Origin: Lujinxingia litoralis
Lineage (GTDB): Bacteria; Myxococcota_A; Bradymonadia; Bradymonadales; Bradymonadaceae
Assembly (NCBI RefSeq): GCF_003260125.1
Contig: NZ_QHKO01000002.1
Coordinates: 1-64,000 of the forward strand
Reading direction: 5' to 3'
DNA: 64,000 nt
A model generated the notes under the pieces. That model had not been told where the DNA came from. It saw only the letters and a list, made by a program, of their open reading frames with translations, and made no database searches. Below are positions 55,721-64,000 of the stretch, piece by piece; position 1 is the first letter of the stretch; each line of letters begins with the position of its first letter. The translations under genes were made by a program, and so were the position numbers.

Positions 55721-57062
55721 CGCGGTGTGCGCTAAAGGGCTCGCCGCGCTGGGGCTGTTCACAGCGCTGAGCCTCGTTGCTGGGGTCGTGAATGCCCAGG
55801 AGTCTCAGGGCGGTGGCGAGTCCTATCGGGTAGATGCCATCGTTGTTGAAGGGCTCTTGCGTACGCGCCGGGAGGTTGTGGAGCAAGAGTTGCTTTTTGG
55901 GGAAGGCGATCGCATCGAACAAGCGCAACTCGATGAGAGTCTGCAGCGGTTGCGCAACACCGGGCTCTTTCGGGCGGTGGACGTCGACGTGGTGGATACC
56001 ACGGTGGCCGCGGTGGGTGCGCCGGTGGCGACGGTAGAGTCAGGGCGGCTGCTGCGCGTGCGTGTCGATGAGCGCTGGACCTTGTTGCCCTCCATTCGGT
56101 TCGGCCGCGGGGGCGATGATGTGGAGCTTCTGCTGGGCTTGCAGGACGCCAACCTCTTTGGGAGTTACCTCCAGCTGGGAGGTAGTTTTCACAGGTTGGC
56201 CGGGGTGAACTCGTACTCGATCTGGTTTCGCGATCCGCGTTTTCTCTCTCAGCGCCAGGCGCTCTTTGTGGAGGGCTCGCTAAGGAACCGGGTCGAATCG
56301 GTCTACGACATCGCCGGCGATCTTAAAGGGGGCTATGCGGTATCGAGGCGCTATTTCGGGAGTTCGCTGGAGAGAGAATGGCGGCGCTGGCTGACCTCCG
56401 GGTTATACCTCTCTTTTTCAGATGATACATTCAGCTATCAGCGGACCGAGGAGTCGCGACGTATTCGCCAGGAAGAGCGCGGCGGGCTGCCCTCGGAGAT
56501 GCAGACGCTGACCCTGGGGACATCCACGTCACTGGGGCGCATCAATCGCGACAGTTATTTGCGCGAGGGCACGCTCTACACGCTGAGGTTCAATCAGAGC
56601 TTTCATTTCGGGGGTGAGCCGACGGGGTCCAGCCGGCTTGAGATGAGCTTGCTCAAGTTCTGGAAATTGCCCTGGCAAGCCAATCTTGGTGTGCGCGCGA
56701 TCATGGGGTTTAGCAACGTCGAAGCCGAGCATCTTCAGTTCAACGCCGGCGGGCTGAACGGGCTGCGGGGGACGGTAAGCATGCGCTACCGTGGAAAAAA
56801 CTACTGGCTCTTTAATGCGGAGTACCGCATCCCCTCGCTCGATCATCGTTGGCTGGTGTTGCAGCACGTGGCGTTTGTGGATGCGGTCGGTGTGACTCCG
56901 TATCCCTATCAGATTTTCGGGACCACGGCGTTCACCACCGGAGTGGGGCTGAGGCTGCTCTCGCCAAAGATCTACGGATTGATCGTTCGCATCGACTATG
57001 CGCTTCCGCTGGGCGGTGCTGATGGGCCGGGGTTAAGTTTCGGGGCCGGCCAGGTCTTTTGA
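55713..57062 (+). CDS. Omp85/BamA-like outer membrane protein with one POTRA domain
   Basis: 449 residues. A signal peptide (about 1-28, ending NAQ) is followed by one POTRA-like domain (YRVDAIVVEGLLRTRREVVE to RVRVDERWTLLP, about 38-125), then a beta-barrel of alternating aromatic and charged strands ending in a terminal Phe. RFDPRF-like WFRDPRFLS and GLRG (NAGGLNGLRGTVSMRYRG) recall the Omp85 barrel. BamA has five POTRA domains, so this is a smaller relative, perhaps TamA/TpsB-like. Translation is coupled to the activator gene by an 8-bp overlap. The substrate is unknown. Confidence 0.78.
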   Translation: MTNAVCAKGLAALGLFTALSLVAGVVNAQESQGGGESYRVDAIVVEGLLRTRREVVEQELLFGEGDRIEQAQLDESLQRLRNTGLFRAVDVDVVDTTVAAVGAPVATVESGRLLRVRVDERWTLLPSIRFGRGGDDVELLLGLQDANLFGSYLQLGGSFHRLAGVNSYSIWFRDPRFLSQRQALFVEGSLRNRVESVYDIAGDLKGGYAVSRRYFGSSLEREWRRWLTSGLYLSFSDDTFSYQRTEESRRIRQEERGGLPSEMQTLTLGTSTSLGRINRDSYLREGTLYTLRFNQSFHFGGEPTGSSRLEMSLLKFWKLPWQANLGVRAIMGFSNVEAEHLQFNAGGLNGLRGTVSMRYRGKNYWLFNAEYRIPSLDHRWLVLQHVAFVDAVGVTPYPYQIFGTTAFTTGVGLRLLSPKIYGLIVRIDYALPLGGADGPGLSFGAGQVF

Positions 57063-57081
57063 TGGCGGCCCCGATTCCCGT

Positions 57082-59292
57082 TCAGCGTGCCGGTTTGGCG
57101 ATACGCGGATCGAGTTCACGTTGGCCCTGCATCCACTGATACGCGGCGTAGGTGCCGACGACGCGCTTGGAGTAGTCGCGGGTTTCCAGGAAGGGGATAT
57201 CTTCGACCCAGAGGGCAATTTCGTCGTTGGGCTGGCGGCGCAGCCAACCGTTGATGCGGCCTGCACCGGCGTTGTACGACGCTGCCATCAGGACCGGGTG
57301 CCCCTCAAAACGCGAGGCCAGGGTGAAGATGTGATCGACACCTACGCGGATGTTGACCTCGGCGTGGAGCAGGCGCTCGGGGGTGGCGTTCCCCTCAATG
57401 TCGTTGTCATGATCGAGGGCGGTAGCCGGCATTAGTTGCATGAGTCCGTGAGCACCGGCCCACGAGATGACATCTTCAATGAAGCTGGATTCCTCGCGCA
57501 TGATGGAGGCGGGAAATCCCGGGTGTACATCGACCGATGGCGCTTGAGCGCGTTCGGCGTCGACGGCCTGGACGATGAGGTCGACGAAGGGGTTCGGCCA
57601 GGCGACCTGCCAGCGCGCGACTCGCCCCTGGCGGGGGAGAGCCCAGGGGCGGCCGGGGATGGTCCGTCGGGCGATGTTATGGCTCAACGGAAAGCGCTCC
57701 GCGCGGTGGCAGAGCGCAGCCAGGCGCCAGCGTTCGGTTTCGGTGGGGGAAGCGTTGTGCTGGCGCGCCCGCTCGTAGTCGCAGGCGCCCTCGAAATGGC
57801 CCGCGCGCGCCAGCACGCCGGCGCCGGAGGTCGCAAACTCCCCCTGAAACCAATCTACCCGGGTGTCATTGGCCGATGGTGAGAGCGGCTCCGGGGTGAG
57901 GTCCAACTCCAGCAGGCGCAGGTGTGAGAGGTAGCCGTAGAAGCTAAAGGGATACTTTACCCAGGCGCGCTGCAGGTAGCGTTCGGCCTGGGCGATGCGG
58001 CCAAGGTGACGATAGGCCTGGCCGACGAAGTACTCCAGGCGGCCCTGGCTGAAGTATTGCGCATCGTGCTCGGGGAGCGGCAGGGAGGTAACGCGATCAA
58101 TAAACTCGCTGTAGTTGCCACTGCGGTACAACGCTTCATGCACCTCCCAGACCAGCTCGTGAACCATGTCTCCGGTGGGGTAGTCGGAGAGCGCTCGCTT
58201 TAAAAGGTTAAGTTCTTGTTGAGGGTTTTCGCGCTTACGCGCAATGCGGGCCAGGTAAAATAGCGCATCATCAGCATGGGAGCGTGCGGGGTAGTCGTTG
58301 AGGAGTTGGTTGAAGAACGCTTCTGCTGCCTCCAGGCGACCGCGATGGTAGTTGCGGTTCCCCACCGCATAGAGCGAACGTACCCGTTCGTCCTCGTTTT
58401 CCGGGGCTACGCATTCATCGACGACCTTGCGGTAGAGTTCTTCGGCTCGGCCGGCCTGCTTCAGGCGAAAGAGGGTGCGCGCCTGACGAAAGCGCGCCTT
58501 GCACTGGTCGACTGGGGAGAGCGCATCGAGGTCCAGCGCGTCAAGTTGTGTACGGGCATCCTGGAAGCGTACCGCCGAGAAGAGCCGGTCGGCACGCTCG
58601 CGTCGGGAATCTGGCGAGGGGGTGAAGGTGAGTCGCGCGAACTGAGCATCATATTCTGGGGCGATGCAGACCGCGTAGGCCCGATTGGTCAGTTCCGCAA
58701 CGCTTGGGGTGGCGTCGGCGCGGACCAGCAGGTCGAGGAGCCAGGAACAGGCTTCGTCGGTCGGGCCGGAAGTTAGCATCGCGGCGGTGGTTTCCGGGGA
58801 GGGACTCTGGGCGCGAGCGGCTTCGATGCGCGCCAGCGTGAGCGCGCCTTCTTCGTAGCCTTTTGCGAGAGCACCACTGGCAAGAATCTCGTCAATAATG
58901 GGGTCATCCAGGCTCACCTGGGCCTGGGCGCGAGCGGCCTGGGTCCAGAGGTAGTTCTGGAGTTCACCGCCCGCGCGGGCGGCCTGCGCGTAGTGTCGAG
59001 TGGCTTCTTTCCAAAGGCCTGCCCGCTCATAGGCGTAGGCGGCTTTGACCTGCCAGGGCTGACGCTCTGGGCCCGAGGAGAAGGTTTCGGCGTAGTCGAC
59101 GAAGTGGCGGGCGGCCTGCGCATGGTCGTTATTCGCAAGGGCTGCAAAAGCCGCCTCACATGAGGGCGCGGTGCACGCGACCGCCGGGAGGTTTTGATCG
59201 ATGATGTCCTGTGCGGAGGCTGTGGGGCTGAAGAAGGCTCCAACGCATGAGGTCACGGCCAGAAACATAGGATGAAGGCGCGCAGAAGTCAT
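57082..59292 (-). CDS. Soluble lytic transglycosylase (Slt-type)
   Basis: 736 residues. A signal peptide (about 1-27), a long helical superhelix of TPR-like repeats (about 40-560; for example DDALFYLARIARKRENPQQE), then a C-terminal SLT domain: SIMREESSFIEDVISWAGAHGLMQLMPATA with the catalytic Glu, and MAASYNAGAGRINGWL. It cleaves glycan strands in the periplasm to give anhydro-MurNAc ends. The order matches E. coli Slt70. Convergent with the Omp85-like gene (20 bp apart). Confidence 0.92.
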   Translation of the reverse strand: MTSARLHPMFLAVTSCVGAFFSPTASAQDIIDQNLPAVACTAPSCEAAFAALANNDHAQAARHFVDYAETFSSGPERQPWQVKAAYAYERAGLWKEATRHYAQAARAGGELQNYLWTQAARAQAQVSLDDPIIDEILASGALAKGYEEGALTLARIEAARAQSPSPETTAAMLTSGPTDEACSWLLDLLVRADATPSVAELTNRAYAVCIAPEYDAQFARLTFTPSPDSRRERADRLFSAVRFQDARTQLDALDLDALSPVDQCKARFRQARTLFRLKQAGRAEELYRKVVDECVAPENEDERVRSLYAVGNRNYHRGRLEAAEAFFNQLLNDYPARSHADDALFYLARIARKRENPQQELNLLKRALSDYPTGDMVHELVWEVHEALYRSGNYSEFIDRVTSLPLPEHDAQYFSQGRLEYFVGQAYRHLGRIAQAERYLQRAWVKYPFSFYGYLSHLRLLELDLTPEPLSPSANDTRVDWFQGEFATSGAGVLARAGHFEGACDYERARQHNASPTETERWRLAALCHRAERFPLSHNIARRTIPGRPWALPRQGRVARWQVAWPNPFVDLIVQAVDAERAQAPSVDVHPGFPASIMREESSFIEDVISWAGAHGLMQLMPATALDHDNDIEGNATPERLLHAEVNIRVGVDHIFTLASRFEGHPVLMAASYNAGAGRINGWLRRQPNDEIALWVEDIPFLETRDYSKRVVGTYAAYQWMQGQRELDPRIAKPAR

Positions 59293-59352
59293 AGAAGGCT
59301 CGGCGGCGAGGAAGAGTGGGGGGTAGGAGCAACGGGGAGCGTTTGTCTCGAG

Positions 59353-59988
59353 CTAGAAGATGACGCCGTTGGTGCGCCAGCTCAGGCCCAGGAGAGCGGC
59401 GTGTTCGTGCGCACGGGGTAGCCCGGGAGCCAGGCGCAGCGTGGTCCAGGTCCTACGGTAGGTTGTGCTAAGCCAGAGGCCCCGACCGCGGTTGGCCCGC
59501 GACAGTGGGATGTCAAAACCTGCTCCGACGCTGCCGGCGAAGCCGAGCCGCGTCTCGTCATCGGCTCTTGCCAGTTGTGGGCCCAGGCCAAGTTCCAGGT
59601 GGAGTGAGGCCAGGACATGGCTCACTAGCCCTTCGGAGAGCAGAGCAAGGTAGAAGGGGTGCAGGTTAACCCCCAGATGCAGCGCATGAACGGGGCGAGG
59701 AATCTGGGGCCCGAGGCGTGTATACCGGTAGGAGAGGCGGGTATCCCCCAGGTAGAGGGGAAACGAAGTGCGGAAGGCTAGTTCTCCGCCCAGGCCTTCA
59801 CTTAGCGTCGGCGCAGCGCTTCCCAGAGAGCCGCGCAGGCTCCATTCAGAAAATGATCCGTTAAAGGGGCGTTCCTCGGAAGCCTCCTCGCTGGCGAGCG
59901 TCGGGGGGCTCAGGAGCAAGGCGCAAACAAAGAAGAGCAGTGCCCATCGCCAAGAGGCGGCAGAGGGTTGTCGTGAGCGTCGATTCAT
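59353..59988 (-). CDS. Putative outer membrane beta-barrel protein, function unknown
   Basis: 211 residues with a signal peptide (about 1-32, ending TLAS). The remainder alternates short hydrophobic and polar residues in beta-strand style (LSYRYTRLGPQIPRPVHALH, LHLELGLGPQLAR, LWLSTTYRRTWTTLRLAPGL) and ends in Phe, as small outer membrane barrels do. The ATG at 59988 starts a plausible signal; a frame to 60348 is not credible. It shares strand with the transglycosylase upstream of which it lies. Confidence 0.65.
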   Translation of the reverse strand: MNRRSRQPSAASWRWALLFFVCALLLSPPTLASEEASEERPFNGSFSEWSLRGSLGSAAPTLSEGLGGELAFRTSFPLYLGDTRLSYRYTRLGPQIPRPVHALHLGVNLHPFYLALLSEGLVSHVLASLHLELGLGPQLARADDETRLGFAGSVGAGFDIPLSRANRGRGLWLSTTYRRTWTTLRLAPGLPRAHEHAALLGLSWRTNGVIF

Positions 59989-60087
59989 TTTAAGTTGCGC
60001 TTGTCTAAGGGTGTACTTTAGGATCAGCGGCCTGATGAATCGCCGCCATAGTGCGGCGGATTCTGGCATACGAACATGAGGGAGTAA

Positions 60088-60636
60088 ATGTTTCTTCGGA
60101 CCCACAAAGGCATCGCGCTGGTAGCGCTGGCCTCGCTCAGCCAGATGGCTTGTTACAACACCTACACCATCAGCAACCAGGAGTTGGCCAAGCTGGAAAG
60201 CTCGGTTGAGCCGGTCGAGGTGGTCGAGGTTTTGGCGGACTGTCAGCCAACGGGACAGGCCTCGCTGGAAGGGATGGATGGTGAGGCATTGGCTCAGGTG
60301 GATGCCGAGCCGAATGCTGAAGCGACGGCAACGGATGCAGGGGCTCAAGACCCCAATTGCGTCGTGGTGCCGGTTTCGACAGTCAACGCGCTCAGCGTGT
60401 TGACCACCGATGGCACCCGCGAGCGTGTGACTCCGTTTAATTTCGTGATGGACGACGTTCAGCTCGTGTCCCCCGAATATGATTTGCTTATTGAGCTCGA
60501 TAACGTGGCCGGCGCCGAGGTGCGGGAATTTAGCACCTGGAAGACTGTGGCAACGATCGCGGGAGTCAGTCTGGTGGCAATCGGCACGTTCGTTGGCATC
60601 AGCGTGCTTGCGCCTGACGAGCAGTCCTTTGAGTAA
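60088..60636 (+). CDS. Exported or lipid-anchored protein of unknown function
   Basis: 182 residues. A hydrophobic N-terminus ends in SQMACYNTYTI, an imperfect lipobox. The middle is acidic and Ala-rich, and a second hydrophobic stretch (VATIAGVSLVAIGTFVGISV, about 153-172) lies near the C-terminus. No family recognised. A perfect bidirectional terminator follows. Confidence 0.65.
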   Translation: MFLRTHKGIALVALASLSQMACYNTYTISNQELAKLESSVEPVEVVEVLADCQPTGQASLEGMDGEALAQVDAEPNAEATATDAGAQDPNCVVVPVSTVNALSVLTTDGTRERVTPFNFVMDDVQLVSPEYDLLIELDNVAGAEVREFSTWKTVATIAGVSLVAIGTFVGISVLAPDEQSFE

Positions 60637-60663
60637 GGCCGTACTTCAGTAGTTGCGAAAGCA

Positions 60664-60707
60664 CACAAAAAAAGCCCACCTGCATATGCAGGTGGGCTTT
60701 TTTTGTG
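60664..60707. terminator. Bidirectional terminator: perfect 44-bp palindrome
   Basis: A 22-bp perfect inverted repeat (CACAAAAAAAGCCCACCTGC and mirror) with T runs on both strands. Confidence 0.93.
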
Positions 60708-60729
60708 CGTGCTGATTGAGGAGGCGACG

Positions 60730-60757
60730 TTGATTTTTTACGTGTGGAGTGTTAACT
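60730..60757 (+). promoter_or_regulatory. Possible promoter of the 60830 lipoprotein gene
   Basis: TTGATT (60730-60735) and TTAACT (60752-60757) with a 16-bp spacer in an AT-rich stretch. Confidence 0.35.
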
Positions 60758-60829
60758 TGTGAGGCCATTCTATCTGATTGAAATGACTTCTATTCTAATC
60801 CACGACGTATCCAGTCGAGGGAGCTCTAG

Positions 60830-62596
60830 ATGAACGTGTCACGACGCTGGGTAAGCCTGTTGTTGGTGGGACTCTGGGTGGTGCTGGGGGCGGGGTGTGG
60901 CGAGCCCGGGCTGTCTGCAGGCGAAGGGGGAGGCGATGGCACAGGCCCGCGTGCTAGCGATCGCTACTTTATGGTGCCCGCCGGAGAGTCGAGGCTGTGG
61001 GGAGAGGTGACAGGGGCTGTGGAGGTGAAGATTTATCTCTACGATCGCTTCTCTGGAGAGCCCGCGGGGCAGCAGCAGGTAGCCTTTGAGGTTTTAGGGG
61101 ATGAGGCTACGCGTCCGCAGCTGCAGGCTCGGTCGAGCATGACCGACGAAAGTGGCGCGGCGATGGTGCAGGCCTATTTCGGGGTGGAGCCCGGGCAATG
61201 GACGGTGCGTGTCGACCATGAATATGCCAATGCCGTGGAGTTCAGCCTGGAGTCGACCCCGGTCGCGTCCGGAGGGCTTCAAGTTCGGGTGGAGAATAGC
61301 GCACCGACGATCATGCGCCTGGGGAATATAGACGTGCGCGTCTATCGCCAGGACGTGCTCAATTGCGACTATTTCAACCCTTACGGTCAACAGGGCATTA
61401 CGCCGCTTGTGGAGGGGCAGGTCGACTTCGAAGGGGAGTCCATTTCCTTTGACGGGTTAGGGACTCGTCATCCCTACGTCGTTACGGCCGTGGCTCGTGG
61501 CGAGCGTGGTCAGATCGCGGCTGGCGGGTGCGTGAATCAGGTGAATGTCAGTGCCGATACTGTGACTGACGTTGAGGTGTTGCTGCAGCTCGTTCCCCTG
61601 ATCCCGGTTGGTCGCTATGACGTTGTGAGTTTCTGGGACTTCACCGAGGCCATTGCGGAGAGCGGTTCAGTAGGGTCAGTGATTATGCGCGTGCTCAACG
61701 TGTTTGATAATCCTGGTCAGGCGATTTACGACGAGATTATTGCGTTGATCCGAAGTCTCGTTGGAGGACTCATCAGCGGTACAGTCGACACGTTCCTGGA
61801 TCTGACGAATCTGGATCAAGCCTTCCAGAACATGATCAACACGTTCATCGAAGACAACGCCGTGCTGCGACAGATTCGCGATGCCGGTCGCGATCTGCGA
61901 GATGTTGTCGCGAACCTGCAGGTGCACAGCGAACTCTCGATTGGAAAACTTAACTCAAACTTCGAATTTCGAGGGCAGGATAACTGGACGGGCTTGACGC
62001 TGTACTGGCGCTGGGACTGTGCGGACAATGCTCCGGCTGACTGTGGCGCGATTGAGTTGGTGCCTGATGCCGACGGGCAGTTTGCCGGGCTGGGGCTGCT
62101 TAGTTCTAACTGGACCGGACAGGTCGTGGCGTACGATCAACTCCAGATTAATCGCCACCCGGTCAGCCTGCGCTACGGAAGGCTGATCATCTACGTGCTT
62201 AATGATGTGATTTTGCCTCGCCTGACGGATGGGAATGCGCACTCGATGTCGGAGGCCTTTGCTTATTGGATTGGCTGTGATGGCCTGGCTGCCAGCATCA
62301 TTCCCGACGGAGAGGTTTGTGTGCTGGGCTATTGTCTTCAGGAGAGCACGGTTGCTAATTTCTGCGACAGTGCAGTCTCTACAATCTTCAGCTTTGCGGA
62401 TGTGATGATCAGCGGTCTGGAGTTTGATATGGGGCTTCAGTTGGGAGGGGAGGGCAAACTTATCGAAGAGACCAGCGACGGCATGGTCGATCGCATCGAA
62501 GACGGACTCTTCGAGGGAGTGGTGCAGAGCAGCGACGGCGGTCAGTCCTCGCCCTTTACCGCAACGTTCACCGGTGAAGTGCGCGTGGGAAATTGA
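60830..62596 (+). CDS. Large lipoprotein with N-terminal Ig-like region, function unknown
   Basis: 588 residues with a lipoprotein signal ending in LGAGC (Cys about residue 23), then a Gly-rich linker. Residues about 45-130 look Ig/Big-like (VEVKIYLYDRFSGEPAGQQQ, TDESGAAMVQAYFGVEPGQW). A central helical part (about 255-380) includes long hydrophobic or amphipathic stretches, and the C-terminal beta-rich part has several Cys. No catalytic motif is seen. Probably exposed at the outer membrane. Confidence 0.7.
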   Translation: MNVSRRWVSLLLVGLWVVLGAGCGEPGLSAGEGGGDGTGPRASDRYFMVPAGESRLWGEVTGAVEVKIYLYDRFSGEPAGQQQVAFEVLGDEATRPQLQARSSMTDESGAAMVQAYFGVEPGQWTVRVDHEYANAVEFSLESTPVASGGLQVRVENSAPTIMRLGNIDVRVYRQDVLNCDYFNPYGQQGITPLVEGQVDFEGESISFDGLGTRHPYVVTAVARGERGQIAAGGCVNQVNVSADTVTDVEVLLQLVPLIPVGRYDVVSFWDFTEAIAESGSVGSVIMRVLNVFDNPGQAIYDEIIALIRSLVGGLISGTVDTFLDLTNLDQAFQNMINTFIEDNAVLRQIRDAGRDLRDVVANLQVHSELSIGKLNSNFEFRGQDNWTGLTLYWRWDCADNAPADCGAIELVPDADGQFAGLGLLSSNWTGQVVAYDQLQINRHPVSLRYGRLIIYVLNDVILPRLTDGNAHSMSEAFAYWIGCDGLAASIIPDGEVCVLGYCLQESTVANFCDSAVSTIFSFADVMISGLEFDMGLQLGGEGKLIEETSDGMVDRIEDGLFEGVVQSSDGGQSSPFTATFTGEVRVGN

Positions 62597-62805
62597 GGTA
62601 AAGAAGTGTCGCGGGAAAGTTGCCACGAGGCTTCACAGGCCGTACAACAGGTTTTACGGTTTGAAAGAAGTCAGCCGTGGCGAGCGTTTAGCGCGATGAC
62701 GACCCGGGGTGGTAGCGCCCCGAGGTTCGCCAGACGAAGCTGAACAAGGTGACGGGAAGGCCCCGGATGCCGCCAGTATCGCGAGGCGAAGATGAAGGAA
62801 GGTAG

Positions 62806-63591
62806 ATGAAGCTAATCTGTGCCGGGATCACCGACGTCGGCTGCTCACGTGAGCATAATGAAGACGATTTTTACCTCTCTGATGGAGAGGAGGCCCTTTG
62901 TATCGTAGCCGACGGGATGGGCGGTCACCGCTCTGGTGAGGTCGCGAGTGCGATGGCGATCAAGGCTATCGTCGAGTACTACCGTGAGACGATGCCCCAG
63001 GTCGTAAATGGGTATCAGGGCGAAAGCGTCGGCGAAGGAGATGAGGAGCGAGATCTTGATGAGCTTCGCATTCACGAAGCGCTGCAGATGGCGAACAGAG
63101 CGGTGTTTCAGGCCGCGGAGTCCGACGAAGCCTACGAGGGGATGGGGACAACGATCGTCTCGGCATATTTCACCGAAGGTGGCGTGTATTTAGCGCATAT
63201 CGGGGACTCGCGGGGCTATCTCTATCGTGAGGGAAGTCTGGAGCAGGTTACTCATGATCACTCGCTCGCCAACGAGTATGTGCGCATGGGGATTCTGGCC
63301 AAAGAGGACGTGGAGTTTTTCCCGTATAAAAACGTCATCACTCGGGCCTGCGGATTGACCGATGAGGTTGAGATTGATGTGAATTTTCACACCATGCAGC
63401 CCGGTGATATGTTCGTGTTTTGCTCCGACGGTTTGTCGGACATGGTCCCGGATCGCGAGCTTGTTCAGTTGCTCGATGACACCGAGGACCTGGAGGTGCT
63501 GTGTCAGCGCCTCGTCGATCGTGCCAATGAAAACGGCGGCTCGGATAACATCACCATTATTCTGGCCCGAGTTGTTGAGGATGAAAATTAA
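62806..63591 (+). CDS. PP2C-family protein serine/threonine phosphatase
   Basis: 261 residues of the PrpC/Stp type. Metal-binding motifs: REHNEDDFYL, VADGMGGHRSGEVAS, AHIGDSRGYLYREG, CSDGLSDMV and GGSDNITIIL, all with their Asp residues. It removes phosphate from Ser/Thr in signalling proteins, usually opposing Hanks-type kinases; none is encoded in this window. dprA follows on the same strand. Confidence 0.94.
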   Translation: MKLICAGITDVGCSREHNEDDFYLSDGEEALCIVADGMGGHRSGEVASAMAIKAIVEYYRETMPQVVNGYQGESVGEGDEERDLDELRIHEALQMANRAVFQAAESDEAYEGMGTTIVSAYFTEGGVYLAHIGDSRGYLYREGSLEQVTHDHSLANEYVRMGILAKEDVEFFPYKNVITRACGLTDEVEIDVNFHTMQPGDMFVFCSDGLSDMVPDRELVQLLDDTEDLEVLCQRLVDRANENGGSDNITIILARVVEDEN

Positions 63592-63642
63592 TACTGATCA
63601 TGCCGGCCGGGGGTGGCCTGTGTGATCGGGGGAGAGGGGGAT

Positions 63643-64000
63643 ATGGCACAGAGCCGGGAGCGCGAGACGTGGAGCGAGTTGACGTGGGGTGAGCGCCGGG
63701 CCCGTGCTGCTCTGGGGTGGGCCGCGGGATTAAATGCGCGCGATATCGAGCTCATTGCTCATTCTGCCGGGGGGGATATCAAGGGTTGGTGGAGCGAAGG
63801 GGCGCAGCTGGATATCCAGCTTCAGGCTGAGCTGCGAGAGGCGGCCTGTCGGCGGCTTGAGACGTTGACTCTTGGTCTGTCAGATGCACTGGCGGCGATG
63901 GAAAGCTGGTCCGGGACGCTGATTGTCAGGGGAGATGAGGAGTATCCGCCGGGCTGGGAAGCGCTTCGCGCTCCGCCTCTCTACGTGCGGACTCATGGAA
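63643..64000 (+). CDS. dprA: DNA processing protein DprA (5' part, cut by window end)
   Basis: An open frame from ATG 63643 runs off the right edge (119 residues visible). GGAGAGGGGG lies upstream. The N-terminal part is helical and SAM-like; LIVRGDEEYPPGWEALRAPP followed by LYVRTHG is the conserved entry to the DprA/Smf Rossmann domain. DprA protects incoming single-stranded DNA and loads RecA in transformation. Assignment rests on this short block, so it is likely but not complete. Confidence 0.8.
   Translation, partial: MAQSRERETWSELTWGERRARAALGWAAGLNARDIELIAHSAGGDIKGWWSEGAQLDIQLQAELREAACRRLETLTLGLSDALAAMESWSGTLIVRGDEEYPPGWEALRAPPLYVRTHG

Overview
The window is high-GC DNA from a diderm (Gram-negative) bacterium, and almost all of it is chromosomal housekeeping and cell-envelope sequence. 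MurE carries the DNPR signature of meso-diaminopimelate addition. There is an Omp85-family barrel, several lipoproteins, AgmX/TonB-like proteins, a sigma-54 activator and cysteine-rich small lipoproteins. Together these suggest a deltaproteobacterial-type lineage such as Myxococcota or Bradymonadota. That placement is inferred from gene style and was not computed.

Layout. (1) 1-17380: a nearly complete division and cell wall (dcw) cluster on the + strand: mraZ, rsmH, ftsL, ftsI (with a PASTA domain), murE, murF, mraY, ftsW, murG, murB, ddl, ftsQ, ftsA, ftsZ. It starts behind a good sigma-70 promoter with MraZ-box-like repeats and ends at a strong terminator. murC, normally between murG and murB, is missing. 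(2) 17397-20136: a TrmJ-like tRNA methyltransferase, a Cys-rich lipoprotein and a Pro/Glu-rich TonB-like protein. (3) 20171-23125: rpsO and pnp, each ending in a clear terminator, with a long hairpin in the pnp leader. (4) 23288-28623: two exported proteins of unknown role, then a divergent thiol-redox pair (PDZ-thioredoxin and thioredoxin-CcdA) and an FmdB-like zinc ribbon. (5) 28779-32561: dnaK, an acidic-tailed membrane protein, two identical tRNA-Gly(GCC) units and a possible structured RNA. (6) 32579-41939: a PpiD-like foldase, then the rod-shape operon mreB-mreC-mreD-mrdA-rodA, followed by a tandem MlaF-like ATPase. (7) 41936-49338: small metabolic and accessory genes (MazG-like, Rieske, aldehyde dehydrogenase, PfkB kinase, degenerate PHP protein, FxsA, transaldolase-like) and serS. 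(8) 49319-64000: an MMPL/RND exporter, ruvX, mltG, an AgmX-like protein, a sigma-54 activator overlapping an Omp85-like gene, a soluble lytic transglycosylase, several exported proteins of unknown role, a PP2C phosphatase and the start of dprA.

How the genes work together. Most of the window builds and divides the wall. The mur, mraY and murG genes make lipid II. FtsW/FtsI and RodA/PBP2 polymerise it at the septum and sidewall under FtsZ/FtsA/FtsQ/FtsL and MreBCD control, while MltG and an Slt-type enzyme cut it. Around this core sit envelope transport and protein-folding factors.

I found no phage, insertion sequence, CRISPR array, toxin-antitoxin or defence island. The least ordinary signals are: the duplicated tRNA-Gly transcription units with unlike promoters and a compensatory terminator change; a PHP-fold protein that has lost its metal ligands and gained an Arg/Gly tail; the double MlaF-like ATPase behind rodA; the repeated hairpin element inside the dcw cluster; intergenic poly-G tracts, one inside the rpsO promoter spacer; and a possible noncoding RNA at 32200-32561.
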